Below are positions 33,505 to 46,433 of a DNA stretch of 64,000 nucleotides, piece after piece (the first letter of the stretch is position 1; each line of letters begins with the position of its first letter). Both the position numbers and the translations under genes were made by a program. The stretch is from Rhodocollybia butyracea (Eukaryota > Basidiomycota > Agaricomycetes > Agaricales > Omphalotaceae). The stretch lies in NCBI GenBank assembly GCA_015501585.1, contig JADNRY010000088.1, forward strand, positions 62,001-126,000, written 5' to 3'. The notes under the pieces are model-generated. The model worked only from the letters and a program-made list of their open reading frames with translations. It did not search any database and had not been told where the DNA came from.

Positions 33505-33814
33505 TTGATAAGTACTATAATACATATGATACTATGAATTACTGTAAGTTTGAGTGTTAACTGACAAATATTGTTGCTTGTACTGTAAATTTTAAGCACT
33601 AATTAACAAATGTATGGGTTTACATTACTTGTACAAGTCATAAAAATACCCGCAAGTACCTGCAAGTCAGCTGAAATTCTCCAAAGTCTGACCTGTGACC
33701 TGCGCCGGACCCGTGGGAAACGGATCCTGGGATCTGCGGGTCACATACTCGCAGGTTTTCCCATGGATCTTACCTGCGAGTACCTGTAAAGACCTGGACT
33801 CATGGACATCTCTA
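33505..33814 (-). repeat. Family 1 element, inverted partial copy C
   Basis: On the minus strand it starts TAGAGATGTCCATGAGTCC and follows the left part of copies A and B, more diverged, up to the perfect palindrome. Together with copy B it makes a head-to-head arrangement around the palindrome. Confidence 0.65.
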
Positions 33815-33891
33815 GGTGTCGGTTGTTTATTTTCCCCCAGAGTGCATGCCGTGCGGGATATTATCTATTTATCCTTGTGTTTTACTTAGGC

Positions 33892-34469
33892 TTAGTCCTG
33901 CAACTTTTTCAGGGTGAAAATTTCGGGCATCAAAATATCTTTGGCCAGCGCTACAAGGCGCTACGGTCGTATGATGGCGCAATAGAATGACCTTGTTGTC
34001 ACATTTTGTCACGTTGTGTAGGATCATGCAATTACTATGAATTAGGGAGGTGCAAAGGTATAATAAAGAGCACAGAACAGGAGAAAATGAAAGAAAATAC
34101 TCTTCTATATCATGTGTATTCTTTTGGCTACATTTTATCCTTAGTATGACCTCATATCTTTCTTCTTGTGCACACAGACCTGACTACACAGTTCTATGCC
34201 CTGAGGAGTACAGATAGCAGTGAAAACGGCCATGGCATTCCTGATTCCATTTTTACGCAGCTTAGAGTTCAAAACATGCCAAAAAATCATAAAAAACAAC
34301 TTAAAATAAGTACCAGATTGCAAGAAATAAGAGATATAACAACGAGTAACGACGTTAGTCACATATTGTCATCTGTTACTGTAGTATCATGTGTTCCGTC
34401 CCGAGCACTCCGCTCATCCGAAATATTTTGATGTCTGAATTTTTCACCCTGAAAAAGTTGCAGGACTAA
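33892..34469. repeat. Short inverted-repeat element, family 2
   Basis: Ends TTAGTCCTGCAACTTTTTCA and its inverse TGAAAAAGTTGCAGGACTAA are perfect over 20 bp, and similarity continues for about 45 bp. The 578-bp element has no convincing gene; two opposite-strand frames of 73-87 codons lie inside. The target duplication is unclear. Confidence 0.8.
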
Positions 34470-37400
34470 CCCTTAGTGTTTTATGTATAATACTCCGTAT
34501 ATTTCTCCGTAGCTGTAGTCTATTTAAGGTAGCTTACAATATGATTTTCCCCTGCGCGTTTGCTAGGGCTCACTTGCTATAGACCGGAGTGACCTTAAAG
34601 CTTATTTGACAACTTCTTTATTTCACTTCAACAATGTGCAGCATTATCCCAAGTTATGTTGAGAAGATAAGTAATGAATGTATATGATAGTGGTGGTTGT
34701 TAATAAATGAAAAGAGAGCGTGTTACTTGGTCTAGTTTGTACTGGTCTTTGAAATGCGTTACAAAACAACTGTAACAGCTAATGAACAATACCGCACTAA
34801 AACAGACTATCAAATTTAGGAGCAAGGTTGAGTTGTCAGAGATTCCTCCGGGATAACAATATGATCGGATTAAGCTAGCTAACACAAACTCCAGTACTGA
34901 GTATAAGGCTAGCGTGGTGACTATATTGATTAAGCTCTGTGGACAAAGCTAGCTCAACTAAGTCAAAGTGTGAACTTGTGTGTGCGTGTGTGTGAAACGG
35001 GGATGCAAACAAAGAAAGTAAGAATACTCCCAGGCAAACTCTGGCTCTGGCTAGTTGTCAAACTACGATGCTTTGAAACACTCCTGGGCAAACTCTGGCA
35101 CCAGCTAGCGGATCACTGTTAATGGCTTGGTTTGTCCTGGTATGTGAAAGGTGCTATAAAACAACCTAACAAATACAAGACCGCGCCTAACCAGACTATC
35201 AATTTGTTTAAAGGGAGCGAGGCTGGGTTGTCAAAGATTCCCCAAAGAAAGTTAAGATATCAAATGTAAGATGCTACACCTGCTGGTGTAGTGAAACAAC
35301 TGAACTAGGATAGTGCAATAAAGTCTAGTAAGCTCGATGAACTGAACTAGCGTACACAATTGTCTAAGTATGCGTGTATGTCCAACCAAAAACCAATACC
35401 AAATAACCGTGTGTGTGTGTGTGTGTCCAACAATAACCAAAACCAACAAAACCAATACAACACAACTAGGACACTCCTGGGCAAACTCTGGCTCCAGCTA
35501 GCGTAACACTGTAATGTCCCTGACCAAACTCTGGGTCAAGCTATGAGACTGTGAGTGAACTTAATCACTAGGAACTCGTACCACAATCTTAGTGGCTTGC
35601 TAATACTTGTTAGAGCTAGCTAAGGAACCCTCACTCTGGAGCTGAATAATTCCTTACTAGAAGCCATCCCCTCTAAGGAAGCAACTAGATTTATGCAAAG
35701 GAGAGTGAACTTAATCACTAGGAACTCATACCACAATCTTAGTGGCTTGCTAATACCCGTTAAGAGCTAGCTAAGGAACCCTCACTCTGGAGCCAAATAA
35801 TTCCTTACTAGAAGCCATCCCCTCTAAGGAAGCAACTAGATTCACACAAAAGATCTAACTCAATCTTAAGCAGGCGCAAAAGCTGTTACAAAGCTTCTAT
35901 TACACCAATCCAAACTTTATAAGATAGAATATAATATTAACTTCAAAGAGAAAGCTAGACTCTGTACACACCCTAAACAAACACCCAGTTACAGTGTTTG
36001 ATTGACTCAGTACTTTTAAACCAGGGGGAATTAAGAGGACTAGCAGACTCCGGTGGTGAAGAGACCTTTGACTTCGTCACAACGGGTGGTTATGAGAGGT
36101 GGCAAGATAACTTGATTTATGAGATAAATACATTGTGCTTATATACTGGGTCTTTACTAGTTTAATATGAAAAGAGATGAAACAGAATTGGAGAGAAACA
36201 GAGTGAGACAGAAAATTGAGAAAGAGAGGAATTTAGCTAGGGAAGGAGACTCTGGCCTGGGCGTGTTGTGCATTTGTCTAGAAAACCATCCCAATTTAGG
36301 TACGGTCCTGATTTGGGTATCAAAGTAAAAGAAATTAAAATGGTTAACATATTCTGGTCCTCGCAGAATCTTGTACCGCAAATAACCATTCCTTCCATCA
36401 GATGTTTCATGGCTCCACACAGGTACTACGTGTCCGCATGTCTATCCTCAACGTTGTCTGGTAGGAGACCAGCTCAATCCCCTAAGATAATAATATTTCC
36501 CAGTGATAGTTCACTTCGCTAGCTTTGAGTAGATACCAAGAATCCCAGAGTTATGTGTGCTAGCACAATGCTCAGAGCTCTTGTACCGTCAGAGCTTCAG
36601 ATTGGCAATGTCCTATCCACCATAAGATTGTCAGGTTTATTGCAGTAGGACTTTCCTAGTCAATAGTCAGCCAATAATCAAATATCAAATTTGCCTAGCT
36701 TAATCATCTAGCAGCTGTGCCACATCGCAACCCAACTAGTCATTGTAACATGTTAAAATCTTCCTTCCGGTCCATAAGGCGATCATAGATCTGATTCCTC
36801 TGGCGTCCGTCTTTCCGCTAGCACAGTACAAGGATTGCATTCCCCTTCCGATGCCTTCCCTGGGTAATGCCACCACCAGTACTCATCCCACTTCAAGACA
36901 TCCAATATGCGGATTCGTGTATGCATTGGGGTGGGTAGAAACTAGACTGACAATCTAGTGTTGATGTCTCTGGGCACCTTGAGTATCCTCGCTAGTTTAG
37001 TATCAGACTATGCTTGTGGGTGTATTGTCATGACTAGCTGAGTATTATCCCTGGGATACTAAGTGTTAGCTACAGTTATCACATTCAGTATTTGGGTATT
37101 TACATGTAGGTATGCAAAAGGTGCTATAAAACAACCTAACAAAAACACTACCGCACCTAACCAGACTATCAATATGTAAGGGAGCAAGGGTGGTTGTCAG
37201 AGATTCCCCAAGGGAAAGTCTTATAATATTGGATGTATGCGCGTGACTGCTCCAGGTTCAAGACTGTAGCGCTAACATGGATAACTAAGCTTAGACAACT
37301 CTTAGAACTAAGTCGAGAGAAGCCTAGTTGGGTGTATGAGTGTATGAGGGAACCAGATGTGTATGTCCAAATCAATTAACCAAAACCAAAACCAATACAA

Positions 37401-40198
37401 CAAAACTAAGATTCTCCTACTAGGCAAACTCTGGCTCTAGCTAGAATAGTAATCTCGAGGTTTGTCAACAACCCTAGGCAAACTCTGGCACTAGCTGCTG
37501 TGACGCCGTAAAGTCCTCGACTAAACTCTGGGCCAAGCTACGATATTGTGAGTGAACTTAATCACTAGGAACTCGTACCACAATCTTAGTGGCTTGTCTA
37601 ACTTCGTGAAGAAGTCAACTAAGGAACCCTCACTCTGGAGCTGAATAATCCCTTACTAGAAACCATCCCCTCTAAGGAAGCAACTAGATTTGAGTTGATC
37701 TGGAGTTTGAGAGAACTCTACACACTTAAATTTGATCAAGATATAAATGGGCTTTGCGAAGTGCGTGAAGTTTATTACTTTCTTAAGATAACCAAGTCAG
37801 GAGGCATCACGCTACTGATCCGTGGGGACGTTCTACGGAGCACTGGTCTTAGCAGTCAAGTTGAGGGCAAGAAACTTGTCTTATTGAATAAATATGTCTG
37901 GCTTATATACTGAGTAGAGAGAGTTTAATACAAAAAATAGATGAAACAGATACGGAGAGAGATGGAAAGAGAGTGGAACAGAGGAATCTGGCTCGGAAAG
38001 GAAACTCCAGCCTATATGGTACACACAATAAAGAAATAGTCCATTCTTGGATATATATCAGAGGTAAAATATGATTTCGTGAGGATTAACATAGTTTTAA
38101 AGTGTTTTGATCTGAGCGAGGTTTCTCTGATTACTCCACAATTCTCCGGGGTCAGGAGTACCTTTATGCTGCATGATCACTTGCTGCCCGGTTTCCCTTG
38201 GGTGAGTTTCATTCTACTCCTCGGATAGTTCTGCCCATCCTCAGTGTAGTTAACATTCTCTCGAGAAGGCCTGTTGTCTAGCTTTCCAACGACACCACTT
38301 ATGATAGTCTCGAGCAACTGCGCTGAGTATGTACAAGTGATTCCTGATAGTTGGCTTTAACGGATAAGACCTCCCGTGTATGATTTCTAAGATCAAACAT
38401 TTCAATTTGCCAAGGCTATCCTGGCGCATAGCTTTCCGTGGAATTGCTAAGCCTGTTTCTACCGCTTTCACGGTTATGACCAGTGCCGTGAGTAGACCTC
38501 TATGGTTTCCTCGGGATTGTTCTGGTCCAATGTTACAGACTGTAAAGTCCTCATCTTAACATAGCTTGTTGGGGGTCTTAGTGCGAGGGATGCCTTCCCT
38601 CATAATTCCTTCCCTTGAGTAATGCGTTGGCTTAGTACTTGTCCTGCTTCAAGATGTCCTGTAGTTTAGAGAGTATACACTCTTGGGTATAACTAGATTG
38701 ACAATCTAGCGTTAACATCTCTGGGCAGCCCAGGTATCCTTGCTACCTTGGCTCTAGGCTACACTTGTGGGCGTACCTTCACGGCTCACTGAGTATTATT
38801 GTTAAGTTCTTTGCCTCAGCAACAGCTATCACACTCGGGCTCTGTATAACTCTCTTATTGCATTGTATAACATGTACAAAATGTCAAAATGTATGGTTAC
38901 ACACCTTAGGCCAATTTTAGGCCTAATATCGGGCTCCGTATAACCCTCTTATTGTATGTATAGTGCATATACCTTGTCAAAATATATGGCTACAAGCCTA
39001 AGTGCAAAATCTGTATTACTGTAAAGTCCCTAACCAAACTCTGGGTTAAGCTACTAAACTGAAGGTAATACCAAATTACCAGGAACTTGTACCACACTCT
39101 TAGTGACTCACTAACTTTTCAGCTAGCTCAGGAACCCTCACTCTGGAGACAAATAATCCCTTACTAGAAACCGTCCCCTCTAAGGAAGCAACTAGATTTA
39201 ACTTGGTTATAATTACACACTTAAAGTCCTAACCAGTAAACTCAAGTGGGCACAAGGTTCAGTGGCAAAGTATTGATCCTTTATTAAAGGGGCTAGATGT
39301 CATGAGTTGGCGGCGCCACCACTCTCTAACTTATAATCTGGGCAAATAACTTCTAATTGAAGAAACAACTACCAATCTTGTACTTTGGAGGTGGCAGGTA
39401 ACTTGCATTTCTAGGTAAATACCCTAAGCTTTTATAGAGAAGAGAGAGAGTTTAATACGAAAAGATACAAAACATACAGACTTTGAGAGAGAAACTGAGA
39501 GAGAGAGACAGAGAGAGGGCTAGGAAAGGAAACTCATTGCCATAAAGGGTATATAGGATATGGTAGAACTGTCCAAACTACTATGTATGTCCAAATCGGG
39601 TAGTAACTTGTATATATTAAAATGGTTAAAGTCCTTTGGTCCTAGACAGTAATCTGCCCCACGGTCCACAGGTTCATCTTTCAGGCAGTGGTGCTCATAC
39701 CTTGCATACTTGCTTTCCTCTCTCTTACTCACAATGTTAAAGTGGTGTTGGCTAGTCCATAGTACTTCTCTGTTAATGGGAAGTGTTCAGAACTGTTAGC
39801 CCAGTGTGCTAGCTTTCTAATGACACTACTATCATATAAGTTGAGTTGGCTAGCCTAGTATCTATAAGTGTATTTCTTTCTAGAGTACCTTTGGCCCGGG
39901 CCAATGTTCTATAATCTCTTGGGAGGTAGTGCACTTCTGTGTACCGGTAAGTTTCCCCTATGGTCCGTGCTAGTCTTGGCACACAATTTATACTATTTGG
40001 GTCATCTTCAGCAACATGGTACTGAGTCTTAGTCAAATTTGCTAGTCAACTCTGTTGGATGGTATCTCTGCTTCATTCCAGACTGTTGCTTTGGAATATC
40101 TCAATTCCCTTGTAGATTGTAAGATCTGTAGTATTTGTGAGCTAGCCTTTTCTAAAGTACGAGGTTTGCCTTCCCTCTTTTGAATATATCTGTAACAG

Positions 40199-42600
40199 TG
40201 GAGTGGGCCAGAGTGGTCTGCTGAGGATACAGCGAGCGGGAACTGGGCTTGTAGTGACTAGAACATGACTGTATAACCTGAGATCTACTAATGACAATGG
40301 ATCTACTACAAGATGATACCATGTGATTGACTAAGGGCAGGTCCGACTGGAGTACCCTACTCCATGTGCCCCCAATAAAAAATGGCAATGCCCTCATTGC
40401 CTCAAACTCTCCAAAGTCAAAACCTCCAGTGAAACTACCCAATCCACAATGCCATACTAACCTAACCTGAAAGTCCTGCACTATCTTCACCTATTTTGGG
40501 TCAAACTTGTACAAGACCCCAATGCTAATCTGTTGCACGGAAGCTGTCTGTACGAGCACATGGGCCTCAAGGCGCTTCAACTAAACCAAGGACTCCAAAC
40601 GAGGCATATGCGCAACAGCGGGAAGTTCGTGTGAAAGTGATGTGTGATGGAACGATAGAGAGTTTGAGGATGCTGCTACCGGCGTGTCGAGGCATACAGC
40701 AAGCAGAAAAATGAACAGAATCGGTGCTCCTGGGTCCAAAACAGCTTGTCATGCTGCTAAGTACACTTCAGAGTGAGGATGGACAAAAACAGACGGTGTA
40801 GGGGCTGGATGCTGAGCTGCTACTCGGATGACTCTGGGCCCACACGAATGGAATTGAGAAAAACCTGCATAAGCCAAAAAACACTCTCATCACCATGATG
40901 GAGTGGGCCAGAGTGGTCTGCTGAGGATACAGCGAGTGGGAACTGGGCTCATTGAGAGGTCTAAACTGGGGTGAACTTAGAAATGGCTTACACAACCACA
41001 CCAAACACACACACAACTTATTACTCAGTTCGGGTTTTTAGTTCAGCCAAATAATATTTATTTAAAACTTCAATCTATTCAAGTGCTTCCTTGCTACACT
41101 GAGTGTTATTTCACTAAGTGCCTTCCCTTTCAAAGTACAGACTTATTTAAGCTGATCCCCAAGCTCTGAGCTGTCAAACAAATACTATTCCTAAGTCCCT
41201 TGGTAAAATCACAAATTAACACAAGTCACAACTGACCAGAGGGTGTCCCTATAACTCAGACAGAGCTCTGACTGCAGCCTAACTGTGGTTTGAAAATAAT
41301 ATTCAAAGTCCTTTCTAAGTCTTTGTCTTAACTTCTCTGCACTCAGTTCACACTGAATCTCTTTCTGTCTCTTTACTCAAGTTCAATTGCTTGTCAATTT
41401 CTCTCTGTAAATCCCAGTCTTTATATCAATTCAATCTTTTAGTAGTAGCCTGATAAGGAGCTGCTACACCTGGTGGGGGTAAGAAAGAGTGCTTTTCTCT
41501 TCATTTCCTTGCCTTTTTATACTCCTAGGTCCTTGAAATTTTCTTAATTAAGGTACCATGGGTTGGTAAGACTCTCTTGGCTTGCCAAGAGCCAAGATGA
41601 TAAATCTCATGTTGCCCTTTTTAGCCATAACTGAGCTTGTAAGTGTTCTCCTGGTTCCTACACTGTCCCCAGGGCTCTATATCATTGTCTCATGGGTCCT
41701 CTACCCATATTACACCTTTTCTACATCTTTTATTTAATAAGTAACAGAGGGGAGGGAAGAACGATGCATTCCCGATGAGTGGTTCGACTTTGATGCGCTT
41801 TAAGCGCCGGGCGGTCCGTCCGTCCCGCGGTTCAAGTTTGCGGCGTCGTTCCGTATCTCCCCTTTTCTCTTCTCCTCCCGGGTCCTACCGGGTACTTGTA
41901 TACATGTGGACCGTCCCGTAGGTCGGTCCGAATAAATTTTATTATAGGCACGTCGCTAGGACGCGCCCCGCCTTTCTTTTACTGCCGGCGCCGGGCCACT
42001 TTGATCCCCGGCGCCTAATTCATCATTAATCGTCTAGTTTCTCTCTGTGGTTCGTTCCAGGGAACCAGTGCTTCGATTCTCTTACTTTAAACGGATATGG
42101 GTTCGCATTATGCTTGCCCTCATTTGTCTCTCTTCATCTATTTTAATCCTGTCTTGTATATCCCTGTATAGGACTTTTTGTAGTAGGTAGTATTAATTGA
42201 ATAGACTTTAGATCTGGCAAGCCTAAATCAATCTAGGTAAATCAATTTGATTGATTTTGAGTTTGTGGGTCAACGATGCATCCTTGCACAGTAATGTAGC
42301 CTCTTAAAACATAGTGTATCTCCCTTCAAATGGGTTTCTACATACTAGATACCTGAAGTGGACCTTCAAAGTGTCTAATACATAACATACCCTAGGTAGT
42401 GACGTGACGTGTTTCACGGGGTCTTTTAAATGATGACATTTCGCTTGAATTTCGGCGTACAGCGTAATTTGGCGTGTCATCGTAGTGACTAGAACATGAC
42501 TGTATAACCTGAGATCTACTAATGACAATGGATCTACTACGAGATGATACCACGTGATTGACTAAGGGCAGGTCCGACTGGAGTACCCTACTCCAACAGC
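40199..42600. mobile_element. Inserted segment flanked by 110-bp direct repeats
   Basis: About 112 bp starting GTAGTGACTAGAACATGACT at 40249 recurs at 42483 with three or four changes. A further 49-bp repeat (GGAGTGGGCCAGAGTGGTCT) occurs at 40201 and 40901. Between them lies non-coding sequence, including a GC-rich patch at 41759-42060 unlike its AT-rich surroundings. It could be a small LTR-type non-autonomous element or a nested duplication. Confidence 0.45.
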
Positions 42601-42689
42601 CTGTAGTCCAGCCGTCGATAGATCCTCAGGGTTAGGTGTTAACCCGGCTACTCTGGGCATTAGTCCCTAGAAAACACTACGGTAACACA

Positions 42690-42745
42690 GGACTATAGTG
42701 TTGTAGTTAGCACGGCAGGCGCGGGTGCAAGCCCCGCTAGTTCCA
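42690..42745 (+). tRNA. tRNA-like fragment lacking the anticodon arm (pseudogene)
   Basis: GGACTAT followed by a D-arm-like TGTTGTAGTTAGCAC, then a T-arm with a perfect 5-bp stem GCGGG/CCCGC around the 7-nt loop TGCAAGC. The 3' acceptor strand is TAGTTCC plus A, followed by TTTTT, a pol III terminator-like run. No anticodon stem lies between the D-arm and T-arm, and acceptor pairing is poor, so it cannot be a working tRNA. It may be the head of a SINE or a deleted gene. Confidence 0.35.
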
Positions 42746-43081
42746 TTTTTCCATGAGGTCAATGGATCGACCCACAGAAGTGTTACAATATCCCTGGGTG
42801 GTGCATCCACTAGCTCTTATCCCACTTCAAGACGTCCCTTTTGTAGAGTGATAAGCTCCTGAGTAGAAACTAGGTTGACTAGCCTAGTGTTAACATCTCT
42901 GGGCACCTCAAGTATCCCCGCTAGCTTGGCTTCTGACTACGCTTGTAAGCGTATTGTAACGGCTAGCTAAGCATTATTGTTAAGATACTAAGCTTCTGCT
43001 ACAACTATCATGCTTGGGCTCCGTATAGTTCTCTTATTGCATTGTATATACTACACAGTGTGTCAAAAAGTATAGTTACAT

Positions 43082-43790
43082 GCCTAGGTGCAAAAATCGC
43101 ATATTAGTGTATATGCCTATTGTGTAGAATCGGGTCATAACAGCTTAGGAGGTTTCTTCTATTCAATGCTGATTGTAGATGGGTATTCTGCAATGAAAAA
43201 AGACTACTACTTGATGAACAAGGAGTCCTCATCAATGCTAGCAGTGTTGGTGAAGTACAAGGCCCTCACTGAGAACAAGACCGGGCAGAGATTGTTGTAT
43301 GTTCAAGTGGATGGGGGTAAGGAGTTCAGCAGTGGACCGTGGTTGAAGTGGGCTGAGCAGAATGGGATAAAATTGGAGGTAACTCCTGCATACTCGTCAG
43401 CAGCAAATGGTTTGGTGGAGCGTAAACACGGCATCACCTTTGACCATGTTCAAACCATCCTCTATGAATCTGGTCTACCTCTGTACCTTTGGACCTGCCT
43501 GTGTGTATATTGTCTATACAGAGAATCTTCTCCTGACAGCTAGAACTGGCTACAGAATTCTGGCTGAGCTTTGGTACAAGAAGAAGATGGACGTGGCTCA
43601 CCTATGTCCTTGGGGTGCTACTGCCTGGGGTACTATTGTTGACAGATCTCCTGGGAAGTTGGATCCACGGGGTTTTGTGGGTAGAATGATTGGATATGGC
43701 GAAAGAGGTGTTTACTTACTATATCTGCCATCTGGTTGAGTTGTTGCAAACCGGGATGTATCCTTCAATGAACGGGTCCGTGCTCCTTTG
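43082..43790 (+). pseudogene. Copia-type integrase remnant
   Basis: Reads as the integrase core and following region of a Ty1/Copia pol protein. The three catalytic acidic positions are visible: D in LIVDGYS, D in QVDGGKEF and E in NGLVERKHG. After one frame change near 43480-43530 the message continues with LAELWYKKKMDVAHL, PWGATAW, KLDPRGFVGRMIGYGE and GVYLLYLPSG, all in Copia order. The upstream zinc-binding part, gag and protease, and the downstream reverse transcriptase are absent. Confidence 0.88.
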
Positions 43791-45400
43791 CCCTCAGTTG
43801 CGGGGAGAGGGGAGAATCGAGATGAAGGCAACGGCAATCTTGGAGACAAAACTCAACTTCTCTCTGGAAAGAGACATTAGAGTCACGCCGGAGTTACTGG
43901 GCCCATCAGATTTGATTTCATCAATGTCTCTTCCGGATGACAGCAGCATCTCGCGTGTGCATGATTTGCCGCATGCCGCCATTATCTTTTCCTTTTTCCC
44001 ACAACCGTCTTCTGCCCATTATCTTCACGTCCTGCCCATTAACTTGTTTTTTCTCCAGTCTTTCCCGCTTGGTTGTTGCATTGGCTGATGCCACCTTGAC
44101 ACTGGAAACATCATGGATCAACGGTTTTGCTGACTGTCTCTATCTCTCCATTATTACCTTTCTCACTGCTTTTGTTGTCTCCTTTGCTATTCTCGCACTC
44201 GTCTGGCATTATTCTGCAGTCTTTTGTGTTGGCCGTGCCCAGTCAAGAGAGATGTATCATACAACTGAAGAGATATGTCATGGTACAAAGTGCATGAAGG
44301 AGGATTCAGAGTCTTGGGAGCCGTAAGTGATTTCATGATACATGAGTTGGGATCTTTAACTTTGCTTCTGTGGCCTCTATTTCAGGATACGATGTGGTGC
44401 CCAAGCAATTCATGAAAGCCACATGGACTGCAGTACTGCCAACAAGAAGAGGCCCAAGCTGAAGAGGAAAAGTGTATGCGCCAAACATCAGGATCATCTT
44501 TTCAGCTCTGAAGGCCTTGCTCAGTGGTCAAACAATACATGTACACTGCGAGAAAAGCAAGATGTATTGGACTGGGTATGTTCTTCAATACTTGTTCACC
44601 TCTGTGACCTGCTAATTATTTATGTCTAGGCTGCTGAAATGATGAAGGAGTTCTCGGATTTCCAGGTGCCTCGAGAGCTGGACAAATGTCGGCCGCTTCT
44701 CCTTACCTTGGTGTGTCTTTGATATTATGAGTAATTCATCCTGTTTATAATTTTTTTCTTTCCATTCTAGGCTTCGCAGGAGACAAAGATGAAAGATAGC
44801 TGCACTGGTAGGCCCGCCCTGCAAATCTCCCTCTCCTGTTCAGCTGCTGCACCCCATACCTCTTCTCTGTCCACTCCTTTCAACACGGTTATGTGTACAA
44901 ATTTGCTATTGCCAAATACGGTTCCCCAGGCTCCATACTTGTTGCCTCCTCTGGCAACGGTTCATCAAGGTCAGCTGTCGGAGTAGAATGGATGGGAACT
45001 CGAAGACTAACGTGCATGGTGTGTGTGATGCATGTTGAGAGGTTGTTAAACATAGCTGTAAAATCATTTCGTGTACACTCATTTAGCTATCGTGAAAAAA
45101 AAAACTTGAATTGTATACAAAGTTAAATTGCTTAGAATTTGTTAAAAGGTATCTAGCACACATGTTGTGTGTAGCGGCGCGTGCGCCATCTTCTACCGCT
45201 GTCTTCTATCACCCTATATGAGCCTGTATGATTTTTCACCGGATCGGGGAATCACAGTACAATTGATTGTTTCCACCACAGCGGTATCTACTCCCCCTTG
45301 ACTAGTTCAGGAGCATGAAACATGTATAAGTCTAAGCTAGAGATAAACGTAAGTACAAGTTCCACAAACTGATAAGTAAAGTATAAGCTCACCCTCAGAG
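43791..45400 (+). other. Possible decayed multi-exon gene, unrecognised
   Basis: Around 44423-44830 three short coding-like blocks are separated by good GT-AG introns: KRPKLKRKSVCAKHQ...QDVLDW, then AAEMMKEFSDFQVPRELDKC, then ASQETKMKDSCTG. The family is unknown and neither end could be set. The rest of the stretch is without a supportable gene. Confidence 0.25.
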
Positions 45401-45473
45401 GTGTACGTGACAAATGACTGAGGGTGAAAGGACGACATGGCCTGTATATAAGTAAGTGCGCGAAACTGCCAAA

Positions 45474-46433
45474 TCATATCAGGCACTCAGATAAACGAAA
45501 GAGGAAGGATAAATAAAATAGGAAAGAGAAAAATAGAAATCCCCACAGAGGGTAAAATATACAAGACTCGAAATGTGTCCCACCTACAATGGAGGCCAAA
45601 AGACGGGGGGCGGGACTCCATGGCCCAAAGTACTTCCTTCGACAAGGAGTAAGACAGGGAAGGAAGTTTTTGAGGAGGATCTTGTAGTGACAGAGATGGG
45701 AATAGCAGAAGAGAGTAGGAAAGGTCGGTGACTGCGGGCGAACCTGGGAAGGGACAAGCTTGGTGTAGTCATAAAGTCGACGTGAGCAGGGTACATTTTG
45801 ACTTCGGTTCAAGGGGAGTCCAGGATGTGGGTACTTGTTCAAGGTGTTTTGAATGAGCAATGCTGAGAGTGCAGTGCCCATAAGCAAGATGTAAAAGCCG
45901 TGAGGGGAAAGGAGCGAAGGTTGCCAAGTGCAGCTGGTCAAGACTCTTGTACTCCTAGCAGGCGATGCACAAATTGAGAGCTCTGGAGGCGCATCACAAG
46001 CTACATGCATTATTAGTTTAACAAAAGGAAAAATTGGGAAAGAAAAAACACGCACTATTTGCATAGCATAGCTCTGAGAACCCAAGCAACCAAGATGCAT
46101 GTGTAAAGGTATGAACACTGACTGGTATGCTCCAGCGCCTTGTGGTACAAGCAACATTTACAAAGGAACCGAAATTGGATACTTAACAAATGCTGCTTGT
46201 TCCATGTAAGCAAGACCTGAAAAGTGCACATTAATGATCAGAAAAACAAGGAAATGTATGTTATAGCGTACATATTTTTCTTCAAGGCAGGTACTAGCAG
46301 CAACACTTATGAGAGGAAAGGAAAGAGAGGTAGTAGAGATAAGTTGCTTACCTATGATAACTTCAGTTCTTGAAGAATGTTCAAACACGATGAACGGAAG
46401 AAACAAGAGCTGTGGCCCGTGTGATATAAACAA
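45474..46433 (-). CDS. Uncertain hydrophobic reading frames
   Basis: A 227-codon frame (46157-45474) and a 91-codon frame (46433-46158) abut on the minus strand, with splice-like acceptors (CACTTTTCAG) between them. The composition is Leu/Phe/Ser/Cys-rich with many prolines and no family resemblance. It could be a membrane protein gene with unresolved introns or chance. Confidence 0.2.

Larger units (their letters stand above)
34690..43060. repeat. Degenerate tandem blocks of LTR-like sequence
   Basis: Landmarks recur in the same order about every 1.8-2 kb: GGTGCTATAAAACAACC (35150, 37110); a 140-bp block starting GTGAGTGAACTTAATCACTAGG (35551, 35703, 37548, diverged at 39060); GAGTTTAATA followed by purine-rich GAGA repeats (36165, 37926, 39450); and a block ending in TGTATA/CTCTTATTGCATTG (36975, 38738, 42917). 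No gene is supported. The third block is split by the segment at 40199-42600. Probably overlapping or tandem LTRs of one Copia-like family, given the integrase remnant that follows. Confidence 0.6.

Noticed and set aside
40152..41016. Frames of 82-112 codons in the repeat block
   Set aside because: They lie across the short direct repeats and share repeated peptide strings, so they reflect repeats.
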